From an uncultured Lachnospiraceae bacterium (GTDB lineage: Bacteria; Bacillota; Clostridia; Lachnospirales; Lachnospiraceae): a stretch of 64,000 nt of DNA. The translations under genes were made by a program, and so were the position numbers. Positions 51,168 to 60,582 of the stretch are shown in pieces. How positions within the stretch are numbered: position 1 is the stretch's first letter; each line of letters opens with the position of its first letter. The notes beneath the pieces are model-generated. The model did not search any database, was not told the origin of the DNA, and saw nothing but the letters and a program-made list of their open reading frames with translations. The stretch is taken from the NCBI GenBank assembly GCA_905199445.1, contig CAJKGK010000006.1, positions 44,059-108,058 on the forward strand, given 5' to 3'.

Positions 51168-52364
51168 TTATAACAGTTTTTCGATTCTTTCCATGGCTTC
51201 CATTGTGCTTTCTTTTGTGCCGAATGCTGTGAGACGGAAGAAGTTTTTACCGTTTTCTCCAAAGCCGGCGCCGGGCGTTCCTACAACCTGAGCATTGTTT
51301 AACAGGTAATCGAAAAATTCCCAGGAATCCATGCCGTCTGGACATTCAAACCAAATATATGGCGAATGTTCACCACCAAAATAGCGAATGCCTTTTTTAG
51401 AAAAAACAGCGCTGATGATTTTGGCATTTTCCTGATAATATTTAATATTAGCCATACATTCGGCCATGCCTTCCTCGGTAAAAACTGCGCAGGCGCCGTT
51501 TTGAATAATGTAGGAAGTTCCGTTAAATTTAGTTGTCTGGCGACGGTTCCATAAAGCATTGAGAGAAACGTCCTGGCCATTGGAGGCTTTAAAAACCAGT
51601 TCTTTTGGAACAATGGTATAGCCGCAGCGTGTCCCTGTAAAGCCGGCAGTTTTGGAGAGTGAACAAAACTCGATGGCACATTTTTTTGCGCCTTCCACGG
51701 CAAAAATACTTCTGGGCAGAGCCGGATCGGAAATAAACGCTTCATAGGCAGAGTCAAATAAAATGACTGCTTCGTTTTCAAGGGCATAATCAACCCATTC
51801 CTTTAACTGCTCATAATTATAGACAGCACCGGTAGGGTTATTTGGAGAACAGATATAAATCAGATCTGCATGGATGCTTCTGTCCGGCATAGGCAGAAAG
51901 CCGTTTTCGGCAGTACCTGAAATGTATGTGATTTTGCGGCCGCACATAATGTTGGAATCCACATAAACCGGGTATACTGGATCCGGAATCAAAATGACAT
52001 TGTCGCTGCCGAAAATATCTGTAATATTTCCGGTATCACTTTTGGCGCCGTCAGAGATAAAGATGGCCGAAGGATCAATGACAATACCGTGGCTTTCATA
52101 ATATTTTGTGATGGCATTGCGTAAAAATTCGTAACCTTGTTCCGGACCATAACCTTTAAAGGTTTCTGCACTGGCCATATCATCCACGCCCTGATGAAGT
52201 GCGTGAATAACGGAGGCACTTAACGGACGGGTCACATCACCGATGCCCAGACGAATGACCTTTTTATCCGGATTTTTTGCTGTATAATCGTTAACTCTGT
52301 GGGCGATTTCTGAAAATAAATAGCTCTCTTTGAGATTTAAGTAATTTTCATTTAATTTAGGCAT
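51168..52364 (-). CDS. dapL: LL-diaminopimelate aminotransferase
   Basis: DapL converts tetrahydrodipicolinate directly to LL-diaminopimelate, a shortcut in lysine and cell-wall synthesis found in some Clostridia. The 398-residue class I/II aminotransferase has the N-terminal ENYLNLKESYLFSEIA, the SPNNPTGAVY loop, and the PLP lysine in CSLSKTAGFTGTRCGY. Repeated AAGGAAGGAA precedes the ATG. A strong sigma-A promoter is present upstream. No other lysine genes are adjacent. Confidence 0.92.
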   Translation of the reverse strand: MPKLNENYLNLKESYLFSEIAHRVNDYTAKNPDKKVIRLGIGDVTRPLSASVIHALHQGVDDMASAETFKGYGPEQGYEFLRNAITKYYESHGIVIDPSAIFISDGAKSDTGNITDIFGSDNVILIPDPVYPVYVDSNIMCGRKITYISGTAENGFLPMPDRSIHADLIYICSPNNPTGAVYNYEQLKEWVDYALENEAVILFDSAYEAFISDPALPRSIFAVEGAKKCAIEFCSLSKTAGFTGTRCGYTIVPKELVFKASNGQDVSLNALWNRRQTTKFNGTSYIIQNGACAVFTEEGMAECMANIKYYQENAKIISAVFSKKGIRYFGGEHSPYIWFECPDGMDSWEFFDYLLNNAQVVGTPGAGFGENGKNFFRLTAFGTKESTMEAMERIEKLL

Positions 52365-52400
52365 TAAAGTTCCTTCCTTCCTTATTGTATATTCTCAGTT

Positions 52401-52429
52401 ATTCTATCAGAATTAATTTAGTATGTCAA
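52401..52429 (-). promoter_or_regulatory. Sigma-A promoter for dapL-merR
   Basis: On the - strand consensus TTGACA (52429-52424) and TAGAAT (52406-52401) with a 17 bp spacer. Confidence 0.75.
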
Positions 52430-52525
52430 CGCAGCAAAGCTGACGAAAAATGTTTGGCATTCCAGTGTAAAGATAAAAAAATATGCGGAATCTATCGTTT
52501 ATTTGGTTTTATTTAAAACATTTTT

Positions 52526-52650
52526 ATGGTATAATGAGCACAACGTGCGAATTATACCATTGTGCATAGGCGATTTCTGCGGAACCGCAGAAATCGCTGC
52601 ACATCTGCCGGAGGCACCGTGATTGTGGAGCAATCATGGTATAATGAACA
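52526..52650. repeat. Intergenic cluster of hairpins with repeated ATGGTATAATGARCA
   Basis: Four inverted repeats are packed into 115 bp. First, ATGGTATAAT/ATTATACCAT with inner GCAC/GTGC and facing GA dinucleotides (52526-52560). Second, TGTGCA and a 13 bp stem GCGATTTCTGCGG/CCGCAGAAATCGC (52561-52603). Third, TGCC/GGCA (52606-52616). Fourth, TGATTG/CAATCA (52620-52636). The motif ATGGTATAATGARCA occurs at 52526 and again, 110 bp later, at 52636. It could be a small repeat element or a structured RNA. The rest of this 430 bp gene-free stretch holds the dapL promoter and, after 52651, an A+T-rich region without a recognised feature. Confidence 0.7.
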
Positions 52651-52796
52651 TCATAGTTCTGCAATAATAACAAATCAAACGATATATTCTTTGTATTCTT
52701 TTTTCATATCTTTAAAAATCCAATCAAGGCTGTAAGCTTTATAAGAATCGGTCTGGGTTATAACTAAATATTTTTATGCAAAGGGAGGACTGTATA

Positions 52797-54362
52797 TTGA
52801 AACTGAGAAGAATGACATTGCTGGAAAATTCGAAGAAAAAGCTGGGGGAAAAGTTAAGAGAGGCATTGGGGGCGGTGCTGCCGATTATGGGAATCATGCT
52901 GCTTTTGTGTTTTACGATTGCCCCCATGCCAAACAGTATCTTAATGGCCTTTATCATTGGAGCCATTCTATTGATTGTGGGGATGATGTTTTTTACGTTG
53001 GGGGCTGAGCTGGCGATGACGCCCATGGGAGAGCGGGTTGGCACAAAACTGACTCAGTCTAAAAATATTGTGATGATTATTAGTTTGAGTTTTATTTTGG
53101 GGCTGATTATTACCATTTCAGAGCCGGATCTGCAGGTGCTGGCTCAGCAGGTTCCATCGATTCCTAATTATACGCTGATTATTTCGGTTGCGGTTGGCGT
53201 TGGAATTTTTCTTGTTATTGCCGTTTTACGAATGCTATTTTCCATCCCTTTATCTACGATGCTGCTTGCTTTCTATCCGGTTGTTTTTTTATTGGCCTTT
53301 CTGGGACCAGCGGATTTTAACGCAGTTGCTTTTGATTCAGGGGGAGTTACCACAGGACCTATGACAGTGCCCTTTATCATGGCTTTTGGTGTGGGTGTTT
53401 CAGCGGTGCGAAGTGACAAGTATGCGGAAAATGACAGCTTTGGTCTTGTATCTTTATGCTCCATTGGACCGATTATGGCTGTATTGATTTTGGGACTTAT
53501 TTATCGTCCGGGAGAAGGTGCGTATACTCAAACGATAACGCCGGACGCACAGACTTCTGTTGAACTGTGGCAAATGTTTGCTCAGGGGATTCCTCACTAT
53601 ATGAAGGAAATACTGATTGCCCTTTTGCCTATTGTTGTGTTTTTTATGATGTTTCAGATTTTTTTCCTTCATTTGGGAAAGAGAAGTCTTAAAAAAATTG
53701 CAATCGGTATTATTTATACTTATGTTGGTCTGTTTCTTTTCCTGACAGGGGTGAATGTGGGATTTATGCCTGCAGGAAATTATCTGGGACAGCTGCTGGC
53801 AGGGCTGTCCCATCCCTGGATTATTGTTCCTGTAGGTATGGTGATTGGCTATTTTATTGTAAAAGCCGAGCCGGCAGTATATGTTCTCAAGGAACAAGTA
53901 GAGGAGCTGACTTCCGGTGCAATTCCCGGACATGCTATGGGTCTGAGTCTTTCGCTGGGGGTTTCATTGTCCGTGGGGTTTGCCATGATTCGTGTGTTGA
54001 CAGGGATTTCTGTCTTCTGGTTTTTGATTCCCGGCTATGCGATAGCCCTGATTTTGTCTTTTTTTGTGCCAAAGATTTTTACTGCAATTGCCTTTGACTC
54101 CGGTGGTGTTGCATCAGGCCCGATGACGGCCACATTTTTACTGCCGCTTGCTATGGGCGCGTGTGAAGCTGTCGGCGGCAACATTGTTACAGATGCCTTT
54201 GGTGTTGTTGCCATGGTTGCGATGACTCCGCTAATTACAATTCAGGTTCTGGGGGTTATTTATAAAATTAAGGATAGGCGGAAAGAAAAGACGGCATCAG
54301 CGGAACCCGTTTTGCAGGTGGCGTGGGATGACCTGGCGGTGGATGATATTATTGAATTATAA
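52797..54362 (+). CDS. DUF1538 family membrane protein, internally duplicated
   Basis: The 521-residue protein is very hydrophobic with many membrane segments. It contains the same motif twice: AFDSGGVTTGPMT from residue 178 and AFDSGGVASGPMT from residue 432, 254 residues apart, so two DUF1538 domains are fused. The conserved Asp and small residues suggest a cation or small-molecule carrier; no transport function is established. The TTG 8 bp after GGGAGG is taken as start; an ATG further upstream overlaps that site. It is followed 11 bp later by a PII-like gene, the classic layout of a transporter with its regulator. Confidence 0.8.
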   Translation: MKLRRMTLLENSKKKLGEKLREALGAVLPIMGIMLLLCFTIAPMPNSILMAFIIGAILLIVGMMFFTLGAELAMTPMGERVGTKLTQSKNIVMIISLSFILGLIITISEPDLQVLAQQVPSIPNYTLIISVAVGVGIFLVIAVLRMLFSIPLSTMLLAFYPVVFLLAFLGPADFNAVAFDSGGVTTGPMTVPFIMAFGVGVSAVRSDKYAENDSFGLVSLCSIGPIMAVLILGLIYRPGEGAYTQTITPDAQTSVELWQMFAQGIPHYMKEILIALLPIVVFFMMFQIFFLHLGKRSLKKIAIGIIYTYVGLFLFLTGVNVGFMPAGNYLGQLLAGLSHPWIIVPVGMVIGYFIVKAEPAVYVLKEQVEELTSGAIPGHAMGLSLSLGVSLSVGFAMIRVLTGISVFWFLIPGYAIALILSFFVPKIFTAIAFDSGGVASGPMTATFLLPLAMGACEAVGGNIVTDAFGVVAMVAMTPLITIQVLGVIYKIKDRRKEKTASAEPVLQVAWDDLAVDDIIEL

Positions 54363-54373
54363 AGGAGATCAAG

Positions 54374-55063
54374 ATGAGCAGGTTGTATATGATGGTATCT
54401 GTTATAAATCGGGATATGAAAGACAGATTCAGAGATTTTTACGAGCGCAACGGTCAGACGGTGGCTTTTGCCATGCTGGGACGGGGAACGGCCAGCAGTG
54501 CGGTTTTGGATTACTTTGGACTGGAAAAAACCGAAAAGATAATTTACTTTTCTATTGTTACCGGAGAAAACTGGAAAAAGTTGAGACGAGGACTGATTGT
54601 AGAGATGAAAATTGATGTTCCCGGAACAGGCATTGCATTTATTATACCGCTAGGAAGTGTGGGCGGTAAGAATGTGCTTCACTTTCTGATCCAGGATCAG
54701 TCATTTAAAAAAGAGGAGGAAACGCTATTGAAAGGCACAGAGTTTGAACTAATTATTGCAATTTCCAATCAGGGGTACATTGATTCTGTGATGGAGGCGG
54801 CACGCAGTGCCAATGCCGGCGGCGGGACGGTTATTCACGCAAAAGGGACGGGGATGGAAAAAGCCCAGAAATTTCTGGGGGTTTCCCTGGCTGAGGAAAA
54901 AGAAGTGATCCTTATTGTCAGTAAGGCGTCTGAAAAGCGTAAAATTATGAAAGCGATTATGGCGCAGGCAGGCTTGAGCAGTAAAGAGAAGGCGATTGTA
55001 TTTTCATTACCTGTAACTAATGTAGCCGGACTCCGTTTGATTGAAGATGAAATAGATGAATAA
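54374..55063 (+). CDS. Tandem PII-like regulatory protein
   Basis: The 229-residue protein appears to be two PII-fold domains in tandem, about residues 1-112 and 118-229. The second half shows the clearest PII pattern: SVMEAARSANAGGGTVIHAKG, a T-loop-like stretch, EKEVILIVSKA, and a closing VFSLPVTNVAG. The tyrosine-containing T-loop of GlnB is not conserved. PII proteins sense ATP/ADP and small effectors and gate transporters. Its partner is most likely the DUF1538 membrane protein encoded just upstream. Confidence 0.75.
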   Translation: MSRLYMMVSVINRDMKDRFRDFYERNGQTVAFAMLGRGTASSAVLDYFGLEKTEKIIYFSIVTGENWKKLRRGLIVEMKIDVPGTGIAFIIPLGSVGGKNVLHFLIQDQSFKKEEETLLKGTEFELIIAISNQGYIDSVMEAARSANAGGGTVIHAKGTGMEKAQKFLGVSLAEEKEVILIVSKASEKRKIMKAIMAQAGLSSKEKAIVFSLPVTNVAGLRLIEDEIDE

Positions 55064-55176
55064 GATGGAATTGAGATCGAAAAATGTATTATTTTCTCAT
55101 ATGGTGGCATCTTAAGATGAAATTTCAGAATATATCCCATAACTTCCAAAGAATTGTGGAAATTATCTGAATAAAG

Positions 55177-55185
55177 TGCTATAAT
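55177..55185 (+). promoter_or_regulatory. Extended -10 promoter for glgB-mscS
   Basis: TGCTATAAT is an extended -10 element; the -35 region is weak. It lies about 50 bp before glgB. Confidence 0.55.
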
Positions 55186-55232
55186 AAAAACACTTAATTT
55201 AGTATGATTCTGAACATACAGGAGGTACCTTT

Positions 55233-57689
55233 ATGGATGAAAAACTATATTCTAAAATGCAGTGGCCGGAGATAGAGGCCCTTGTTTATTCTGAGCATGA
55301 CCGGCCAAAGCAGATACTGGGGCAGCATCTGACGCCGGACGGATTGCTGATTGCGGCCTTTATCGGGGATGCTAAAGCGGTGACTGTCAAAGACATAAAG
55401 TCAGGACAGCTCTATCCGATGGTGCAGGTTGATGAAGGCGGCTATTTCGCAGTGCTGCTGCCGGAGAAAACAGAAGAAATCTCCTACACATATATTGTGG
55501 ATTTCGGGGAGAACAATATTGCCCAGATGGGTGATCCTTATGCGTTTGAATCCATGATCACGCCGGATGATATAAAAAAGTTTGAGGCTGGTATACATTA
55601 TGAGATTTATAATGTCCTCGGGGCGCATGTAAAGAAAATTAACGGCATTAGGGGCGTCCATTTTGCGGTGTGGGCACCAATGGCGGTGCGGGTCAGCGTT
55701 GTGGGGGATTTCTGCAACTGGGACGGACGGCGGTATCCCATGCAGCGCCTGGGGGATTCAGGCATTCATGAGCTGTTTATTCCTGGTCTTCGTGCCGGAG
55801 AAAAATATAAATATGAAATCAAAGTCAAAGGCGGCGGCATTATTTTAAAGGCAGATCCTTATGGAACTTACAGTGAAGTTCGTCCGGATACGGCATCCAT
55901 TGTTTATGATATCAGTAAATATAAATGGAACGATAAGGACTGGATGAAGCAGAGAAAGGGCTGCAGGACGAAGGAAGAACCCATGCTTATCTACGAGCTT
56001 CATCTTGGCGGCTTTAAAAAACCGGATGAAGCGGACGGGCGGTACTTTTACAATTATCGTGAGCTGGCACCGATGATTGCCGATTATATAAAAGATATGG
56101 GGTATACTCATATTGAGGTAATGCCGGTGATGGAGCATCCTCTGGATGAGTCCTGGGGATATCAGGTGACCGGTTATTATGCACCTACATCCAGATATGG
56201 TACGCCGGAAGATTTTATGTATTTTATGGATTATATGCACCAAAACGGTATTGGTGTGATTCTGGATTGGGTTCCTGCCCATTTTCCCAGAGACATGTTC
56301 GGACTTGCTGTGTTTGATGGCAGCCATCTGTATGAACATGCCGATCCCAGACAGGGGGCACATCCGCACTGGGGCACCCTGATTTATAATTACGGACGGC
56401 CGCAGGTGAGTAATTTTCTGATTGCCAATGCACTTTACTGGGTGGAAAAATTTCATGCCGACGGAATACGTATGGATGCAGTAGCCTCTATGCTGTATCT
56501 GGATTATGGCAAAAAGGATGGCGAATGGGTGGCCAACATGTACGGGGGCAATGAAAATCTGGAAGCCATGGAGTTTTTAAAGCATCTGAATTCCATGATG
56601 AAAAAAAGAAATCCAGGAGCTATTATGATTGCCGAGGAATCTACGGCATGGCCAAAGATTACTTATCCTGTAGAGGATGACGGCCTTGGATTTGACTATA
56701 AATGGAATATGGGATGGATGAATGATTTTACAGGCTTTATGAAGCAGGATCCTCTGTTTAGAAAATATCATTATGGTGAGCTTTTATTCAGTATGGTTTA
56801 TGCATACAGCGAGGATTTTGTGCTTGTGCTTTCTCATGATGAGGTTGTTCACGGCAAAGGTTCCATGATCGGCAAAATGCCTGGAGAAGGCAGTGCGAAG
56901 TTTGACAACCTGAGAGTTGCCTATGGCTTTATGGCCGGACATCCAGGGAAAAAATTGCTGTTTATGGGTCAGGATTATGGACAGTTTACAGAATTTAATG
57001 AAGGCAAAAGTCTTGAGTGGTTCATGCTGGATTTTGAACAGCACAGACAGATGCAAAACTATGTAAGAGACTTAAATCATCTGTATACACAACATCCCGC
57101 CTTTTATAAGCTGGATACAAGCCCTGACGGTTTTGAGTGGATTAATTGTATCAATGCAGATGACACGATGGTTGTTTTTGTGAGAAAAACAAAAAAAGCG
57201 GATGAAACCCTTTTGTTTGTATGCAATTTTACGCCGGTTGTTCATGAAAAATATAGAATCGGTGTTCCTTTTACGGGAAAATATAAAGAAATTTTTAACA
57301 GTGATGCCATTATCTACGGCGGTCAGGGGCATGTGAATCCGCGGATGAAGCAGTCCAAAGCGGAAGAGGCCGATGAGCGTGAAAATTCCATCACTATCAC
57401 TGTACCGCCTATGGGCATGAGTGTGTTCTCCTGTACACCTGTGACCGCACCCAAAAAGTCCGGAAAGGCAGCAAAAAACGAAGATAAAAATACAAAATCT
57501 GAAAAAAGGGCAGGGCACAGGGCTAAAACAGAAAAACAGCCGAAAGAAAAAGTGGCCAAATTAAAAAATGCCGCAGCAAAGATCTCTGAAAAAGTTTCCG
57601 AAAAAGCCGTGCAGGTGGCTGAAACTGTTAAGACGGCTGCTGAAAAGCCGGTGCCAAAGTCAGGAAAAAACAGCGGGGGTAAAAAATGA
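55233..57689 (+). CDS. glgB: 1,4-alpha-glucan branching enzyme with a lysine-rich C-terminal tail
   Basis: GlgB makes alpha-1,6 branches in glycogen. The 818-residue GH13 protein has two N-terminal carbohydrate-binding/beta domains, then the catalytic barrel with nucleophile Asp415 (RMDAVASM), acid/base Glu468 (AEEST) and Asp536 (SHDEVVHGK); spacing matches E. coli GlgB exactly. Residues 738-818 form an unusual tail with 22 Lys among 81 residues and many Ala and Glu, resembling histone-H1-like tails. No other glycogen genes are adjacent. Its stop overlaps the mscS start by 4 bp. Confidence 0.95.
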   Translation: MDEKLYSKMQWPEIEALVYSEHDRPKQILGQHLTPDGLLIAAFIGDAKAVTVKDIKSGQLYPMVQVDEGGYFAVLLPEKTEEISYTYIVDFGENNIAQMGDPYAFESMITPDDIKKFEAGIHYEIYNVLGAHVKKINGIRGVHFAVWAPMAVRVSVVGDFCNWDGRRYPMQRLGDSGIHELFIPGLRAGEKYKYEIKVKGGGIILKADPYGTYSEVRPDTASIVYDISKYKWNDKDWMKQRKGCRTKEEPMLIYELHLGGFKKPDEADGRYFYNYRELAPMIADYIKDMGYTHIEVMPVMEHPLDESWGYQVTGYYAPTSRYGTPEDFMYFMDYMHQNGIGVILDWVPAHFPRDMFGLAVFDGSHLYEHADPRQGAHPHWGTLIYNYGRPQVSNFLIANALYWVEKFHADGIRMDAVASMLYLDYGKKDGEWVANMYGGNENLEAMEFLKHLNSMMKKRNPGAIMIAEESTAWPKITYPVEDDGLGFDYKWNMGWMNDFTGFMKQDPLFRKYHYGELLFSMVYAYSEDFVLVLSHDEVVHGKGSMIGKMPGEGSAKFDNLRVAYGFMAGHPGKKLLFMGQDYGQFTEFNEGKSLEWFMLDFEQHRQMQNYVRDLNHLYTQHPAFYKLDTSPDGFEWINCINADDTMVVFVRKTKKADETLLFVCNFTPVVHEKYRIGVPFTGKYKEIFNSDAIIYGGQGHVNPRMKQSKAEEADERENSITITVPPMGMSVFSCTPVTAPKKSGKAAKNEDKNTKSEKRAGHRAKTEKQPKEKVAKLKNAAAKISEKVSEKAVQVAETVKTAAEKPVPKSGKNSGGKK

Positions 57690-58612
57690 GCAGATTATTG
57701 ATGGATATCATGAGTTTTGCCCAGGAGACAGTTGCGGCCACGGGATTGGATGTTGCAGATGTTTTAGATCAGGGAAAAAGCGGTGTCAGCCAGGTCGCCT
57801 ATCCCCTGTGGCTGGAGGGCATACTCAATGGTCTTATGGATTTGGGACTTCATATTCTGAAGGCCGGGCTGGCCGCAATTATAGGCTGGTATATTGTTAA
57901 GTTCCTGGCCAAATGGATCAGGGCAGCCCTGAATAAATCCAGGCTGGATGACGGAATTGCAGGTTTTCTGGCTTCTGTGATACACATGAGCATGAAGATT
58001 ATTTTGGCGCTGACAGTGATTGGTTTTTTGGGAATCCCTATGTCCTCTATTGTGGCATTGGTTGGCTCTGCAGGATTAGCCATTGGTCTGGCTTTGCAGG
58101 GGTGCCTGACCAACTTTGCCGGCGGTGTTTTGATTCTTGTTTTAAAACCTTTTAAGGTGGGTGATTATATTATTGCGGACAGTATCGGCAATGAAGGCAC
58201 AGTGACATCCATTGATGTAATTTATACAAAGTTGCTGACCGCAGATAATCGGGCCATTACCATTCCCAACGGCGCGCTTTCCAATTCTACTTTAATTAAC
58301 GTAACAAGGGAACAGTTCAGGCGTCTGGATTTTATGGTTTCCATTGATTATGCGGAGGATATTGACCGGGTAAAAGATGTGCTGATGAAGGTTGGCTTGG
58401 ATAATCCCTATGTTTTAAAGGACAGAGACTGCAGTGTTTTTGTCAACAGCTTTGATCCCAGCTCGGTTTCCGTGGGGCTGCGTTTCTGGGTGAAAACAGA
58501 ACAGTACTGGGAGGCTAAATGGTACATTCAGGAACGGATTAAAAAGACATTTGATGCCCATCACATTTCTATTCCATTTGATCAGCTGGATGTTCACCTT
58601 GTGGAAAAATGA
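57686..58612 (+). CDS. mscS: Small-conductance mechanosensitive channel (MscS family)
   Basis: The 308-residue protein has an amphipathic N-terminal region, three membrane helices, and the pore-lining TM3 SAGLAIGLALQGCLTNFAGG followed by VLILVLKPFKVGDYI at the start of the cytoplasmic beta domain. MscS channels open on membrane tension to release solutes after osmotic downshock. Translational overlap with glgB (ATGA) suggests coordinated synthesis; glycogen storage and osmotic balance may be linked, but this is inference. Confidence 0.93.
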   Translation: MSRLLMDIMSFAQETVAATGLDVADVLDQGKSGVSQVAYPLWLEGILNGLMDLGLHILKAGLAAIIGWYIVKFLAKWIRAALNKSRLDDGIAGFLASVIHMSMKIILALTVIGFLGIPMSSIVALVGSAGLAIGLALQGCLTNFAGGVLILVLKPFKVGDYIIADSIGNEGTVTSIDVIYTKLLTADNRAITIPNGALSNSTLINVTREQFRRLDFMVSIDYAEDIDRVKDVLMKVGLDNPYVLKDRDCSVFVNSFDPSSVSVGLRFWVKTEQYWEAKWYIQERIKKTFDAHHISIPFDQLDVHLVEK

Positions 58613-58758
58613 ATATTTTGTATTGATATTGTAAATACTTTTTGTGAAGCATGTGTTTGTGCACTGTGGATATAGCTCAATTATGAATTAGATGCTTTAC
58701 TTCTTCATACTCCTCATTCTCTTACAAAATGTTGTAAAATGAGATGGGAGGAATGCTG

Positions 58759-59075
58759 ATGGAGGTTGCAAAACGGATTTTACAATTGAGAGAGGAACGG
58801 CAGTGGTCTGAGTACAGGCTGGCTAAGGAAGCAGGGATCTCCCAGTCGACATTGTCTAATCTAATCTGTCAAGCCGGGGAAATAACCCGTCAGTCTATAC
58901 GCTGGAAAAGATTGCCGGCGCATTCGGACTTTCTCTTGCTCAGTTCTTTAATACGGAAGATGAAAACATCGCAATCACAGTAGAACAGAAGCAGCTTCTG
59001 GCTTACTGGAATTGTCTGGACAAACTGCAAAAGGTTAAGGTTCTCAGCTACATGAAAGGTATGTTGGAACAATAA
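58759..59075 (+). pseudogene. XRE-family regulator, disrupted by a 5-base insertion
   Basis: The first 37 codons encode a normal XRE helix-turn-helix (LAKEAGISQSTLSNL). Removing CAAGC at 58870-58874 restores a continuous 103-residue protein that goes on RGNNPSVYTLEKIAGAFGLS and ends SYMKGMLEQ. As it stands the frame shifts and stops near 58983. The ATG follows GGGAGG by 7 bp. Inferred ancestor: small XRE regulator with an N-terminal HTH and short C-terminal helix. A real mutation is likelier than sequencing error since five bases are involved. Confidence 0.8.
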
Positions 59076-59077
59076 AG

Positions 59078-59111
59078 GGAGCTGATATGGTTTTGTGCCA
59101 TATTCAGCTCC
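59078..59111. terminator. Terminator between the XRE pseudogene and argH
   Basis: GGAGCTGATATGG pairs with CCATATTCAGCTCC with one bulge; T-rich sequence follows. The genes on either side converge. Confidence 0.75.
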
Positions 59112-59155
59112 TCTTTCATTTTTTGATATGATTTTGAAGTTAAATAAATGTGTTT

Positions 59156-60562
59156 TTATTCAAAAGAATTCCCCCTGCGTAATGGTACCTGTTTTTCCAT
59201 ATAAGTATTGTAGGTGTTAATAACCTGATTCATGGCCTGTACTCCGGGACCACCGATGGTATTGCGGGTATTGACACAGGTTTTCAGAGAAATGGCATCA
59301 TAAATATCATCTTCAAAAACAGGGCAGATGGCCTTAAGTTCGCTAAGGCTCATGTCATCAATGGCGATATTTTTTTCGATGCAATATAAAACAATCTGTC
59401 CGATAATACTGTGAGCGTCACGGAAGGCAACACCGTGATTGACCAGGTAATCTGCCGCATCGGTGGCATTGGTGAAGCCGCATTTAGCGCTGTGTTCCAT
59501 TTTATTTTTATTAATTTTCATGGTTGCAATCATACCTTCAAACAGTTTGATACAGCCCTTAACCGTGTCAATGGCATCAAAGGTCAGCTCCTTGTCTTCC
59601 TGCATATCCTTATTATAAGCCAGAGGAAGCCCTTTCATTGTGGTGAGCAGGGATATAAGCGCACCGTAAACCCGTCCGGTTTTGCCGCGGACAAGTTCGG
59701 CAATATCCGGATTTTTTTTCTGGGGCATGATGGAGCTGCCAGTGGAATAGGCGTCATCCAGTTCAATAAACTGATATTCATTGGTGTTCCATATAATAAT
59801 TTCTTCGCTGAAGCGGCTCAAATGCATCATGGTTGTGGAAAGGGCACAAAGCAGCTCAATAAGATAGTCGCGGTCAGATACGGAATCCATGCTGTTGAAT
59901 GTGGGACCGTCAAAATTTAAAAGAGCGGCCGTCAGATTCCGGTCCAGCGGATAGGTTGTTCCGGCCAGGGCACCTGCACCAAGGGGGCACAGATTCATAC
60001 GGCGGCGGAGATCTGACAGCCGGGAGCGGTCACGCTTGAACATTTCAAAATAGGCGCCGAAATGATGGGCCAGTGTCAGCGGCTGTGCTTTTTGAAGATG
60101 GGTAAAGCCTGGCATATAGGTATGCAGATGTTCTTTCATAACCTTTAAAATTGTTGCAAGCAGATCATATAAAAGGCCGTCGATTTCATCGATTTCATCT
60201 CTTGTATACAGTTTCATATCCAGAGCAACCTGATCATTACGGCTGCGGCCGGTATGCAGTTTTTTTCCTGTATCGCCAATCCGTTCAATCAAAGTGGCTT
60301 CCACAAAGCTGTGGATATCTTCATATTCCGGTGAAATTTCAAGTGTCCCATCAGTAATTTCATTTTTTATATGATTTAATTCCTGGACGATGGTATCCTT
60401 TTCCTGCTCTGTAAGGATACCTGCCTGCACAAGCATGGTTACGTGGGCAATACTGCCGTCAATATCCTGCCGGAAAAATTTCTGGTCAAAAGAGAGGGAT
60501 GCGTTAAAATTGTGGACTAGCTGATTGGTTTCTTTAGTGAAGCGTCCGCCCCAGAGTTTCAT
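59156..60562 (-). CDS. argH: Argininosuccinate lyase
   Basis: ArgH splits argininosuccinate into arginine and fumarate. The 468-residue protein starts MKLWGGRFTKETNQLVHNFNAS, has HTGRSRNDQVALDMKLY and the superfamily signature GSSIMPQKKNPD with the catalytic Ser loop. Length is standard. It is monocistronic; argG is absent from the window. A moderate promoter lies just upstream on the - strand. Confidence 0.97.
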   Translation of the reverse strand: MKLWGGRFTKETNQLVHNFNASLSFDQKFFRQDIDGSIAHVTMLVQAGILTEQEKDTIVQELNHIKNEITDGTLEISPEYEDIHSFVEATLIERIGDTGKKLHTGRSRNDQVALDMKLYTRDEIDEIDGLLYDLLATILKVMKEHLHTYMPGFTHLQKAQPLTLAHHFGAYFEMFKRDRSRLSDLRRRMNLCPLGAGALAGTTYPLDRNLTAALLNFDGPTFNSMDSVSDRDYLIELLCALSTTMMHLSRFSEEIIIWNTNEYQFIELDDAYSTGSSIMPQKKNPDIAELVRGKTGRVYGALISLLTTMKGLPLAYNKDMQEDKELTFDAIDTVKGCIKLFEGMIATMKINKNKMEHSAKCGFTNATDAADYLVNHGVAFRDAHSIIGQIVLYCIEKNIAIDDMSLSELKAICPVFEDDIYDAISLKTCVNTRNTIGGPGVQAMNQVINTYNTYMEKQVPLRRGNSFE

Positions 60563-60582
60563 GGAAATTCCTTCTTTCTTAC

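Noticed and set aside
55108..55119. Palindrome CATCTTAAGATG upstream of glgB
   Set aside because: A single 12 bp palindrome without a second copy or known regulator; chance is a sufficient explanation.
58613..58758. Possible small RNA or attachment site between mscS and the XRE pseudogene
   Set aside because: A+T-rich with only a short TTACA/TGTAA repeat; no flanking repeats, integrase or tRNA.
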